A DNA stretch of 64,000 nucleotides from an uncultured Bacteroidota bacterium (GTDB lineage: Bacteria > Bacteroidota > Bacteroidia > Bacteroidales > P3). Positions 25,161 through 33,979 of this stretch are shown here, in pieces. Within the stretch, counting starts at the first letter, position 1, and each line of letters starts with the position of its first letter. The DNA lies in contig CACYSB010000010.1 of NCBI GenBank assembly GCA_902777005.1, positions 62,001-126,000 on the forward strand, written 5' to 3'. Made by a program: the position numbers and the translations under genes. The notes below the pieces were generated by a model. It saw only the letters and a list, made by a program, of their open reading frames with translations. It was not told the DNA's origin and searched no databases.

Positions 25161-26761
25161 ACATGACGCCCTGCGAGAAGATGGAGCTCTTTGCGAGAAT
25201 AGACTCCCTGTTCGATGGGTACATCCCTGTGCGCCGTGTGGAAATGAACTACATGGAGGCTGCCTTGCAGTGCGGCGACACGGCGACATTCAAGCGGCTG
25301 GCTTTCCGCGTGGTCAGGTGGAAGGGGTGGAATCCGCTGGTATTCTACTACATGGACCAATACAAGTTTTTGAAAGACTGCGACTGGTGGCCGGAACTGG
25401 ACTCTATCCAGCGGTCCATCCACGGCAGGAAGGACTACAACTATGCCGAAACCCTCCACCAGATGCAGCAGGAAGACCAAGCGGCACGCCGTGCTTTCCA
25501 CAACCGCTCGCTCACGCCTGCCGAGGAAGATTCGCTCGGACGCAGGATGCATGAGGTGGACTCGGCCAACTTGGTGAAGCTGAAGTGGCTGATAGACACC
25601 TTAGGCTTCCCAACATGGGACCGTGTCTGCTCCTATGGCTCTGCCGACGCCTGGCTCGTCGCGCAGCATATGCACCCTTGGTTCCAGTACGGCTACGTCA
25701 AGCAGATGCGCAAAGCGGTGGCGGACACTAACGCCGACCCGTCGAATCTGGCCTACCTCGAAGACCGGCTGCGCACAGGGCGCGGTCTGCCGCAGCTTTA
25801 CGGCACGCAGTTCACTTCCACCGGCGAGAACAACCGCACTGTGTGGCAATGCCCTGTGGCCGACATCAAGAACGTCAATTTCCGTCGCGGACAGATGCTT
25901 ATGCCGCTGCTGGAGGATTATATCGAGGGTTACCTGAAATCCTCGACCGAAGAGGGACAGCTGGACAGCGACACCCCCCTGACAGAGATGGGCGACGACT
26001 ATGTGCGATACTATTACCTCGGCGACCAGTTTTCGCTCCTGCCTATGGACATGCAGCAGGGGGTGACGGATGCAGTAGCATATAGCGACACAGGCGATTA
26101 CTGCGCTGCAATTCCCATCTTCTGCTCACGGTTCTCGAACCACTATCCCTTTGTGCGCGACCTCAAACGCTACCTGGAATGCCTTCTGCGTAGCGACTGC
26201 GTGGGGAGCCAGTACTGCTATATCAGCCATTATGAGGTGCTGGAGCGCATGGTGCTCTGCGGCTACGAGCCGGACGCTTGGCTCGACTCGCTGCCCGACA
26301 CGCTCACTGTGCCCCTGCGGGCCGATTACGCCAACCTGCGCGAGGAGTACCTGCGCTACCTCAACCACGAGGACGACGCCGAGCTCGCTGCCGCCCTTGT
26401 CAGCCGCGCCGACTTCGAGGCTCTGCTTCGAAGCGGCAAGAACTATCACCGCTACGAACTCGACGCATGGAATCACGCCTATCCCATGTTGGAGAAGATG
26501 ACCGACGAACTGACCAAAGGCGACTATGAAGAGTTCTTTGCCCTTCTTTGGCGTGAAGTGGAGCGTGGCAACATCCACGCCGAAGACTACGCCCAGCTCT
26601 ACGACCACACCTACTATCGCCTCCACGGCAAAGACTGGTACGGAAGCCTTGCCGCATCCGACAAGCATATCCGTACTGCCAAACCGAAGACTCTCAACGA
26701 GCGCCGCCGCGCAGCATGTCTGCCGTCAGCAAAATTGATACGAAAAGAAATAATTCCATGA
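25082..26761 (+). CDS. Exported protein with two DUF6624-like regions
   Basis: 559 residues. Signal peptide KTTKRAILLAVCMAASIAANA. Residues about 155-280 carry a DUF6624 pattern: VDSANLVKLKWLIDTLGFPTW, AWLVAQH, LAYLEDRLRTGRGLPQLYGTQF, then RRGQMLMPLLEDYI. Near the C-terminus a second, degenerate copy is visible (EDYAQLYDHTYYRLHGKDWYG, RTAKPKTLNERRRAACLPS). DUF6624 has no assigned activity. The mature protein would be periplasmic or secreted; no lipobox or CTD is seen. The next gene is a partly identical, damaged paralogue, and the third carries the domain fused to a peptidase. Confidence 0.8.
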   Translation: MKTTKRAILLAVCMAASIAANAQSEQYMTPCEKMELFARIDSLFDGYIPVRRVEMNYMEAALQCGDTATFKRLAFRVVRWKGWNPLVFYYMDQYKFLKDCDWWPELDSIQRSIHGRKDYNYAETLHQMQQEDQAARRAFHNRSLTPAEEDSLGRRMHEVDSANLVKLKWLIDTLGFPTWDRVCSYGSADAWLVAQHMHPWFQYGYVKQMRKAVADTNADPSNLAYLEDRLRTGRGLPQLYGTQFTSTGENNRTVWQCPVADIKNVNFRRGQMLMPLLEDYIEGYLKSSTEEGQLDSDTPLTEMGDDYVRYYYLGDQFSLLPMDMQQGVTDAVAYSDTGDYCAAIPIFCSRFSNHYPFVRDLKRYLECLLRSDCVGSQYCYISHYEVLERMVLCGYEPDAWLDSLPDTLTVPLRADYANLREEYLRYLNHEDDAELAAALVSRADFEALLRSGKNYHRYELDAWNHAYPMLEKMTDELTKGDYEEFFALLWREVERGNIHAEDYAQLYDHTYYRLHGKDWYGSLAASDKHIRTAKPKTLNERRRAACLPSAKLIRKEIIP

Positions 26762-26773
26762 AGATTAGACATC

Positions 26774-26872
26774 TTATTAAAACCTCATTCAATATGAAAA
26801 CAACCAAGAGAGCCATCCTATTAGCGGTGTGCATGGCGGCTTCGATTGCCGCAAACGCCCAGTCGGAACAAT
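26774..26872 (+). repeat. 99-bp direct repeat, copy 2
   Basis: Identical to 25062-25160. It is followed by a 7-bp insertion (CGTGCTG, 26873-26879) that shifts the frame and ends the signal peptide reading at a TGA. Confidence 0.9.
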
Positions 26873-28289
26873 CGTGCTGACATGACGCCTTGCGAGAAGA
26901 TGGAGTTCTATGCGCGAATGGATTCACTGTTCGATGGGCATATGCCTGATTACAATAATCTCTATAACTATATGATAAGCTCGTTTCTGTGTGGTGACAC
27001 AATGACCTTCAAAAAGCAGCTTGTCCGTGCAACAGATTGGAAATGTTGGAATTCAAAATTAATCGATACATGGGATGCTGTTGAGTTCTTAAAGAACGAA
27101 AAAGACTGGAATCAATTGGATTCGCTTTCGAAAATCTATGGAATCAAGAAGATATACCCCTATATGGATTCTTTGGAGGCCATGGTTGAACGAGACCAGG
27201 CTATTCGTTCGGAATTACACAATCCCAATCTTTCCATAGAACAAAGAGATTCTATTTTTACCCAATGGCAAATAATTGATTCTACTAATCTGACACTTCT
27301 AAAATCCCTTATTAAAAGATATGGCTTTCCTACATGGGAGCGTGTTGGCTATACCGGCTGTAGAAATGCATGGCTGATTGCCCAGCATGCGATACCTTAT
27401 ATTTATGACTTTGAAAAAGAATACCGCAAGGCAGTTATGGATAACAATGCCACAAAAAATTTGTTGGCATATCTTGAAGACCGCTCAAGGACAATGAGAG
27501 GTTTGCCACAACTTTATGGAACACAACTGGCGACAAACCCTAAAGATTATCTGCCTATTTCAGATTTTAAAAATGTTAACAGTAGAAGAGAAGAGATAGG
27601 ATTGGAGCCATTAAATGACTATCTGAAACGTATGTCTATTGATATTAATGATTATTTTATTTTACAAGATACATCGGAACCTAACTATATTGATTTTTAT
27701 TATAAAGGTAATAAGCTTGAGCCTTGGGGAGTAATTAATGCTCAAGGCTATTTAGACGAGAATGAATTTGACAAAGCGAGTGTTCTCTATTGTCATGTAT
27801 TTCATAATACCTATCCTTTCATTCGAGATTTAAAACGTTTTGTGTCAACCCTCATAATGAATGGGGGAAAAAGCGACCAATATCTTTTCATCAGTACCTA
27901 TGAGGTGCTGGAGCGCATGGTGCTCTGCGGCTACGAGCCGGACGCTTGGCTCGACTCGCTTACCGACACGCTCTCTGCGCCACTGCGGGCCGATTACGCC
28001 AACCTACGCGACGAGTACCTGCGCTACCTCAACCACGAGGACGATGCCGAACTCACTGCCACCCTTGCCAGCCGTGCCGACTTCGAGGCTCTGCTTTCTT
28101 TGGCGTGAAGTGGAGCGTGGCAACCTCCACGCCGAGGATTACGCCCAGCTCTACGACCACACCTACTACCGCCTCCATGGCAAAGACTGGTACGGAACCC
28201 TTGCCGCAACGGACAAGCATATCCGTACCGCCAAACCGAAGACTCTCGACGAGCGCCGCCGCGCAGCATGTCTGCCGTCAGCAAGATAG
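26794..28289 (+). pseudogene. Damaged, mosaic DUF6624 paralogue
   Basis: The signal peptide start (26794) is identical to the previous gene but a 7-bp insertion (26873-26879) puts the rest out of frame. An open frame from 26846 (or an ATG at 26882) to 28108 encodes 420 residues without signal peptide, homologous along its length to the previous protein (MTPCEKMEFYARMDSLFDG, FPTWERVGY, LLAYLEDRSRT, LPQLYGTQ). Its central part (about 26920-27895) is strikingly AT-rich and divergent. From 27899 the DNA is again nearly identical to the previous gene (62 bp without change). At 28096/28097 a deletion matching 116 bp (26429-26544) shifts the frame, and the true C-terminus is in another frame to 28289. 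The central ORF may still be translated but would not be exported. Confidence 0.8.
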
Positions 28290-28309
28290 ACACGAAAAGA
28301 AATATCAAC

Positions 28310-30568
28310 ATGAAGAAAACCTTGATTATATGCTCGGTGCTCCTGTTTTTTGCGGTCACCGCTTCGGCGCAGACTCCTACTTATAAGGAGTTGTCGGCAA
28401 CCGCCTACAACTTGATTAAAGGGCAGGACTATATTGGGGCACATAAGGCTTTCCATACGATGGACTCCTTGTATGGAATAAGCGATTTCGAAGCACTCTA
28501 CTATTACTATTCCTTGTCGCATGACTTTGTACCCGACCGCGAGTTGGAAAAGGCCTTGATGTTCCGTCTGGCGCAAAACAAATGCTGCGATATGCGCTAC
28601 CTGGACGACTGGGCAAGAAGTCAACAAGCCGACACGCTCGATTACTGGAACGACATTGTTGCCATCGTTGCGCCCCGCGGCTATCAGGACACCGTCTATC
28701 AGAACCGCCTGCTGGCTATGAACAGAGCCAATAATGCAGCATGGCAGATGCAGCACGGCAGCAACAACCAAGATTCGGTGCGGGATGCCGTGCGTATGGT
28801 TAATTCTGCCAATCTGAGTGAGTTGAAGCAACTGATTGCCGAGCGCGGTTTCCCCACATTCAGCAAGGTGGGTTACTATTGCGTCAAATATGCCTCAGCG
28901 ATAGCTTTGTACCAGCCACCAGAGTTTCTCCATTGGTATCTAAAACAAGCCAAAGCCGCCGCCGACAGCAACGACTATGACACTGAATGGCTTGGCCATC
29001 TAATCAAACGCGACAGACAGGTGAGCATCTACGATACCGTGTTCTACACGCGCATAGAACCGCTGTTCCAAGCCGACCAGGATGCGCGTCATCTGCTGAA
29101 CAAGGGATTGGATGAGGACTCGGTGTTGCGCGTTATACATGAGGTGGACTCGGTGAATCTCATTGCACTGAAACAACTGATTGCCGACCGCGGATTCCCA
29201 ACGCTGTCGCGGTCGGGCTACAAATGCTGCGACTACGCTGCCCTGATAGCGCAACACTCGCCGCCCGAGTACCTGCATTGGTTTCTGGAACAGGCGCAGG
29301 CTGCCGCCGACAGCGGTGACTTCATCCCCTCATGGATTGCCTATATGACCGACCGTGACCTTACCCACCAGGACAAACCTCAAATATACGGAACCCAGGG
29401 TTTTCCCCTTGACGGTCTGACAGGAATGGCTCTTATCGACGATGTCGAGCACCTGAACGAACGTCGACGAAGTATGGATATGGAACCCATTGAGGATTAT
29501 CTTCCATACATGGATATGCCCGACTTCTATTTCCACCCCTCGCTTGTCGACTACAGGCAATACAGCCTCAACCTCCGCATCGAGGGCGACACGCTGCGGG
29601 TGTCGGGGTTTTATCTCATCCCCTACGACACCGCAACCTATTCGGGACAACCCATCAAGGTCGATACCGCCTATTCCCTGCCGCTTGCCGATTACCGCAC
29701 CGCCGACGGTGCCATCGTGCTGCGACGCGAGGGCGACTGGTACCCTCACCGCAATGGCGAGCTGCTGACGGCACAGGTACACATCACGGCAGACGACTAT
29801 TACATCCTTGGCGGCACAGAATGGCTTCCCTCGTTCGACCTGCACCTCGTCCTCCTGCCGAAGGACAAATACGCCTGCAAGGTGATTGATTCGCCCATTC
29901 GTCCCTTCCATTTCTACCGCCTCGCAAGCGACACCACACAGTATCCCGACGCCTATTACCGCGAGTTCGTGGATTCCTACAACTTCTACTGCTCCTTCTT
30001 CGGCGATTCCTTGTCTTCAAAGCCGATGAACATCGTGGAGATTGGCGACCCGCAGTTTGTGATGTGTCAGTCGCTGCGCGATATGATTATCTTCGGGCAC
30101 TATTTCTATGATGTCTACACGATGATACCCGACTTCTCGTGGATTCCGCACGAGGTGGCGCACCAATGGTGGGGCGACGGCATCTTCTTCGAGTACCGCG
30201 ACTACGCTCTGAGCGAAAGCTTGAACGAATACATCAAACTGCAATTTCTCAAGAGCCGCGGTCGTGGCTACGAGGAGCAAATTGCCTACTACAAGACGAT
30301 GATGGAGCGTGCCGAGAAAACGTTGCCAATCGCCGATATCCACAGCGTCGAGTCGCAGGACGAATCCATTGCCATCTACCATGCCGCACCCTACCGACTC
30401 TCCCTTTTGGATATGGCGACCGTCAACACCGCTCTGCGGCAACTCTACAACAAACACAAATACACAACAGTCGGTCGGGATACCTTCCTGCAAGAATGTC
30501 AAAGCTTGCGCCTCTGGCTATCATGCGCAAAGCAATTGTACGGAAACAATCCGCCTTGCGGGCAATAA
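28310..30568 (+). CDS. Exported DUF6624 repeat protein fused to an M1-like metallopeptidase
   Basis: 752 residues from the ATG at 28310, which begins a signal peptide (KKTLIICSVLLFFAVTASAQ). Residues about 130-380 hold two DUF6624-like copies: NSANLSELKQLIAERGFPTF...WYLKQAKAAADSNDY and DSVNLIALKQLIADRGFPTLS...WFLEQAQAAADSGDF. After a beta-rich linker the C-terminal third contains HEVAHQWWGDG (His614, Glu615, His618) and ALSESLNEY, the zinc site of M1 aminopeptidases; the third ligand (Glu636) is one residue closer than usual. A peptidase acting in the periplasm or outside is likely. The last about 25 residues look atypical, so the 3' end may be truncated. An ATG at 28268 lies within the preceding pseudogene and is not used here. 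Confidence 0.8.
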   Translation: MKKTLIICSVLLFFAVTASAQTPTYKELSATAYNLIKGQDYIGAHKAFHTMDSLYGISDFEALYYYYSLSHDFVPDRELEKALMFRLAQNKCCDMRYLDDWARSQQADTLDYWNDIVAIVAPRGYQDTVYQNRLLAMNRANNAAWQMQHGSNNQDSVRDAVRMVNSANLSELKQLIAERGFPTFSKVGYYCVKYASAIALYQPPEFLHWYLKQAKAAADSNDYDTEWLGHLIKRDRQVSIYDTVFYTRIEPLFQADQDARHLLNKGLDEDSVLRVIHEVDSVNLIALKQLIADRGFPTLSRSGYKCCDYAALIAQHSPPEYLHWFLEQAQAAADSGDFIPSWIAYMTDRDLTHQDKPQIYGTQGFPLDGLTGMALIDDVEHLNERRRSMDMEPIEDYLPYMDMPDFYFHPSLVDYRQYSLNLRIEGDTLRVSGFYLIPYDTATYSGQPIKVDTAYSLPLADYRTADGAIVLRREGDWYPHRNGELLTAQVHITADDYYILGGTEWLPSFDLHLVLLPKDKYACKVIDSPIRPFHFYRLASDTTQYPDAYYREFVDSYNFYCSFFGDSLSSKPMNIVEIGDPQFVMCQSLRDMIIFGHYFYDVYTMIPDFSWIPHEVAHQWWGDGIFFEYRDYALSESLNEYIKLQFLKSRGRGYEEQIAYYKTMMERAEKTLPIADIHSVESQDESIAIYHAAPYRLSLLDMATVNTALRQLYNKHKYTTVGRDTFLQECQSLRLWLSCAKQLYGNNPPCGQ

Positions 30569-30602
30569 AAAACGTGTCGGAACGTTTATATGGGCGTAAA
30601 AC

Positions 30603-30730
30603 AGGTTCAAGGTTCAAGGTTCAAGGTTCAAGGTTCAAGGTTCAAGGTTCAAGGTTCAAGGTTCAAGGTTCAAGGATCAAGGTTCAAGGTTCAAGGATCA
30701 AGGTTCAAGGATCAAGGTTCAAGGTTCAAG
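30603..30730. repeat. Heptad array, about 18 units of AGGTTCA
   Basis: A regular 7-bp array (AGGTTCA with some AGGATCA units) filling much of the 30569-30807 gap. It ends 77 bp before the ATG of the next outer-membrane barrel gene. I see no ORF or clear promoter motif in the rest of this spacer. Confidence 0.92.
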
Positions 30731-30807
30731 ATACCGTGATGAGAGATTGAATACCATTCATGCTAAACGCATAAATCAATAATGTTCAATAAAAAACCTT
30801 TGACATC

Positions 30808-31485
30808 ATGGTAAAACACATCAACATCAAACAGACGGCTCTGCTGCTGGCTTGCTTGCTGGCAGTAGGCACAGTTTCATCACAGGAAAACGAGGCCGGA
30901 AAAAGGAAGGTCAATCCCTGGGGCGAATTCAACCTCGGTGTAAACTTCCTCGACGGCAGCAAAGGCTTCACCAACCACATGCAGACCTTTCACCCCGCGC
31001 TCGACTACCGTAGCGTCTACAGCGTGGCGGCCCAAGTCGGCATCGGCATCGGCGTGGAATACTGCCGCTTCACCCTCGGGATGCACCTCGACGGTACGGC
31101 AGACAACATCATCTCCGTCAAGAACCAGCTTGTAAAGAAACAGGACAACCTTTACCATGTCGACCTCGGCTACCGTTTCGACCTCGGCAGAAACTTAACC
31201 CTCGAACCCACAGCGGGCTTCGGCGTCGGCCTCAGCGAAATATTCCTCTCAACTTCGCGAGGTGGCACCGACTACGTCAACTCGTTCTCCGCGGCCAATT
31301 ACATCGTGCCTCTGACAGTCAACCTCCTGTATGCTAAACGTAGGCTTGATGCCGGACTCTATGTCCAGTACATCATCAGCGTCGGGCATATAGGCAAAGC
31401 CCACATCACAGGACTCGCCACCGAGGTGGACGACCTGAACTTCCAACCGTCCACGCTCACCCTCGGCTGGAAGTACCGGTTCTGA
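30808..31485 (+). CDS. Small outer-membrane beta-barrel protein
   Basis: 225 residues. Signal peptide KQTALLLACLLAVGTVSSQ, then strands with alternating hydrophobics (WGEFNLGVNFLDG, AAQVGIGIGVEYCRFTLGMHLDG, HVDLGYRFDLGRNLTLEPTAGFGVGL in parts) and the C-terminal STLTLGWKYRF with a terminal Phe recognised by the BAM complex. An eight-strand barrel of the OMP_b-brl type fits the size. Function unknown. A length-variable type 7-bp array lies upstream. Confidence 0.78.
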   Translation: MVKHINIKQTALLLACLLAVGTVSSQENEAGKRKVNPWGEFNLGVNFLDGSKGFTNHMQTFHPALDYRSVYSVAAQVGIGIGVEYCRFTLGMHLDGTADNIISVKNQLVKKQDNLYHVDLGYRFDLGRNLTLEPTAGFGVGLSEIFLSTSRGGTDYVNSFSAANYIVPLTVNLLYAKRRLDAGLYVQYIISVGHIGKAHITGLATEVDDLNFQPSTLTLGWKYRF

Positions 31486-31566
31486 CCGATAAAAACCATA
31501 CCCACCGCTTCGCTCTGCGACTTTACGACTCTATGACTCTTACACAATCATACCCACAGCGTTCGC

Positions 31567-31601
31567 CTGCTGAAGCAGTCTGACATCTTTTCACAGTAAT
31601 T
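31567..31601 (+). pseudogene. Relic of the 3' end of a type IX cargo gene
   Basis: 35 bp matching the last codons and stop of the gene at 22770-25061 (25029-25063) with two differences, encoding LLKQSDIFSQ-stop. The bases before it (CGCCTGCTGAAGCAG) also match the end of the gene at 20420. It lies in the spacer before a lipoprotein gene and is not part of an ORF. Confidence 0.75.
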
Positions 31602-31626
31602 TTCAATCATCAAAAACACATCCAAT

Positions 31627-32055
31627 ATGACACACAACATCATCAAATCCCTCGCCGCCCTGATGATGGGCGCAATGCTGCTGACAGGCTGCGGGAAAGA
31701 CAACAAAGACAACAAGGGCATCGAGCCTTTTGGTGTCACCGACGTGCACACTACAGGCTGTTTACAGTCGAAACTCCTAGAGGATGAGGAGGCGTGGCAG
31801 GTGTATTGGGACCAAGGCAAGCTGAGGGTACACCACCTTGGCTGGATGGTTCCGTGCGACTTGCATGACGTGACGGTGAGCATCGAGTTGGACGGCTCAG
31901 TGGTGACCATCAACGAGTGCGGCGAAGGCGGTGAGGTGGACTGCCTCTGCGACAAGCACAATCTCTTCGTCATCACCGGTCTCGATCACGGCACCTACAC
32001 CTTCGTCTTCAAGGAATGCGGCGAAGAACGGCACCGCCAGGAGTACACCATCTAA
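31627..32055 (+). CDS. Cysteine-rich lipoprotein, unknown function
   Basis: 142 residues. The N-terminus ends in a lipobox, MMGAMLLTGC, so the mature protein is lipid-anchored. Six further cysteines (in TTGCLQ, VPCDL, NECGE, VDCLCDK, KECGE) could make three disulfides. The rest alternates in a beta pattern (VTVSIELDGSVVTI, GTYTFVFKECG), perhaps an Ig-like or BACON-like sandwich. No family recognised. It follows the cargo relic and precedes a strong hairpin. Confidence 0.7.
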   Translation: MTHNIIKSLAALMMGAMLLTGCGKDNKDNKGIEPFGVTDVHTTGCLQSKLLEDEEAWQVYWDQGKLRVHHLGWMVPCDLHDVTVSIELDGSVVTINECGEGGEVDCLCDKHNLFVITGLDHGTYTFVFKECGEERHRQEYTI

Positions 32056-32069
32056 TTGCAGTTCCGCAC

Positions 32070-32110
32070 AATAAAGGTTTGCATCTTGCGTTAAGGATGC
32101 AAACTTTATT
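32070..32110. terminator. Hairpin, probable terminator
   Basis: AATAAAGGTTTGCATC pairs with GATGCAAACTTTATT around a 10-nt loop, with one bulge. It stands between the lipoprotein stop and the thioesterase ATG (32114). It lies so close to that ATG that it could instead affect translation. Confidence 0.6.
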
Positions 32111-32113
32111 CTT

Positions 32114-32497
32114 ATGATAGAGACAGGAATCAAAGGACACAGAGAGCAGATTGTAACCCCCGAGATGAGCGCCGCACGCGTAGGCAGCGGTCTGGTGGAT
32201 GTTTTTGCCACGCCGATGCTGGTTGCTTTGGTTGAACAGACCTGCTACGAGAGCGTGTTGCCGCACCTCGACGAGGGGCAGGGGACCGTAGGCACGCTCG
32301 TCAACGTCAGCCACCTCTCGGCCACACCCATAGGCCGTCGCGTTTGGTGCGACAGCGAACTGACCGATGTAGACCGCCGCCGACTCGTATTCACCATCAA
32401 GGCCTACGACGATGCCGGCCTCATCGGCGAAGGCACCCACGAGCGCTTTGTGATTGACACCGCCAAGTTCATGGACAAACTGAAAGCAAAAAGCTGA
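32114..32497 (+). CDS. Hotdog-fold thioesterase, FlK-like
   Basis: 127 residues. The pattern ARVGSGLVDVFATPMLVALVEQ (two parts), VGTLVNVSHLSATPIG and a C-terminal HERFVIDTAKF matches the fluoroacetyl-CoA thioesterase-like hotdog family, which hydrolyses short acyl-CoAs. The catalytic set of that family (Thr, Glu, His) fits FATPMLVALVEQTC and NVSHLSATP. Typical length 125-140. It lies alone between the secretome region and the cysteine desulfidase gene; substrate not assigned. Confidence 0.85.
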   Translation: MIETGIKGHREQIVTPEMSAARVGSGLVDVFATPMLVALVEQTCYESVLPHLDEGQGTVGTLVNVSHLSATPIGRRVWCDSELTDVDRRRLVFTIKAYDDAGLIGEGTHERFVIDTAKFMDKLKAKS

Positions 32498-32614
32498 CGA
32501 AACGCTACGCGGCACATTCCCGTGCTTAGGATGCGAACGCAAATATTGCGCGCACCCCCTCTGCGCACCCACGCCCACACATCCCAACGCACGGCCGCAG
32601 GCGCTTTTTTTTAT

Positions 32615-32645
32615 TTTGCCGTATAAAATAATTGTTGTATCTTTG
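32615..32645 (+). promoter_or_regulatory. Promoter of the cysteine desulfidase-like gene
   Basis: TTTG (32615-32618), 19 bp, TATCTTTG (32638-32645): an exact consensus match. The ATG is 39 bp downstream. Confidence 0.85.
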
Positions 32646-32683
32646 CATTTTATAATAGAAACAACAACAGATTGTATCTACCT

Positions 32684-33979
32684 ATGGATAAGCAACTCCG
32701 CGAGCAGATAAAGGAAATAATGCAGCATGAGGTGGTGCCTGCCACGGGCTGTACCGAGCCGGGCGCTGTGGCGCTGTGCGTGGCAAAGGCGGTGGAAACC
32801 TTGGGCGCCGAGCCTGAGCGTATCACGCTGCGCCTGAGCAAGAATGTGTTCAAGAACGCCATGGGGGTCGGCATCCCCGGCACCGGCATGATAGGCCTGC
32901 CCATAGCTGTGGCTATGGCCACGGTGCACGGCGACTCGAAGCGCGGTCTGGAGGTACTGACGATGCCGGAGACTCAGGTGGAGGACGCCAAGCAGTGGCT
33001 GGCGAACAACGCCGACAGGATTGACATCAGTGTCAAGGAGACATCCGACAAACTGTACATAGAGTGCATTGCGGAAGCTGGCGGCCATACTGCAACGGCC
33101 GTTATCGCCAAGCGCCACACCAACTTCATATTCCTGAAGAAGGACGACCAGCTGCTGCTCGACCACAAGCAGGGTCTCTTCCAAGAACAGGACAACGACG
33201 ACGACCCCAAGGACGACAACCGTCAGAGACTTGAGCTTACGGCACGCATGGTCTACGACTATGCCACCACAGCGCCGCTGGAGGAACTCGACTGGCTGCG
33301 TGAGACGGTGGAATACAACAATGCCGCCTCGGAATGTGGACTGGAAGGTATGGGCCTGCATACCGGCGAGATACTGATGGAGCAGGCTCGTGGCGACATG
33401 GTGCATACCGTGGTGGCGCGCACCGTGGCTGCCAGCGACGCCCGCATGGACGGCTGCACGAAGCCCGTCTACTCCAACTCCGGCAGCGGCAACCAAGGCA
33501 TCTGCTGCACCCTGCCAACCTACTATTACGGCAAGATGAAAGGCAACAGCGACGAGCAGATATTGCGCGCTCTGACGATGAGCCACTTGATGAGCATCTA
33601 CATCAAACGCGGCATAGGCCGTCTGAGCGCCCTCTGCGGCATCGTCAACGCCACCATGGGCGTGAGCGCAGGCCTTACATACCTCGAAGGAGGCAACTTC
33701 GAACAGATAGGCTATGCCCTCAAGAATATGATAAACACAATCGCCGGCATGGTATGCGACGGCGCCAAACCCAGCTGTGCACTGAAGATGAGCGTGGGCT
33801 TGTACAGTGCCTTCGTCTGCGCCGAGCTGGCCGTGCACGGTCGTGTGGTCGACTGCACCGACGGCCTCAGCGAGAGCGACCTCGACTGCAGCATCCGCAA
33901 CCTCGGCCGACTCGGCAAGGAGGGTATGAACCAGACCGACGACATGATACTCGACATAATGACCCACAAGAGAAATTGA
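32684..33979 (+). CDS. L-cysteine desulfidase-like protein (UPF0597/CyuA family)
   Basis: 431 residues. The early motif EVVPATGCTEPGAVALCVAKA and the later cysteines in MDGCTKPVYSNSGSGNQGICCTLP, plus GAKPSCALK, are the iron-sulfur ligands and signature of the serine-dehydratase-alpha-like UPF0597 family. Members convert L-cysteine to pyruvate, ammonia and sulfide with a [4Fe-4S] cluster. An acidic insertion (QEQDNDDDPKDDNRQ) lies near 170-185. An upstream TTG is in frame but the ATG at 32684 sits well behind a good promoter. The last codon and stop (AAT TGA) are the first unit of a 7-bp array. Confidence 0.9.
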   Translation: MDKQLREQIKEIMQHEVVPATGCTEPGAVALCVAKAVETLGAEPERITLRLSKNVFKNAMGVGIPGTGMIGLPIAVAMATVHGDSKRGLEVLTMPETQVEDAKQWLANNADRIDISVKETSDKLYIECIAEAGGHTATAVIAKRHTNFIFLKKDDQLLLDHKQGLFQEQDNDDDPKDDNRQRLELTARMVYDYATTAPLEELDWLRETVEYNNAASECGLEGMGLHTGEILMEQARGDMVHTVVARTVAASDARMDGCTKPVYSNSGSGNQGICCTLPTYYYGKMKGNSDEQILRALTMSHLMSIYIKRGIGRLSALCGIVNATMGVSAGLTYLEGGNFEQIGYALKNMINTIAGMVCDGAKPSCALKMSVGLYSAFVCAELAVHGRVVDCTDGLSESDLDCSIRNLGRLGKEGMNQTDDMILDIMTHKRN

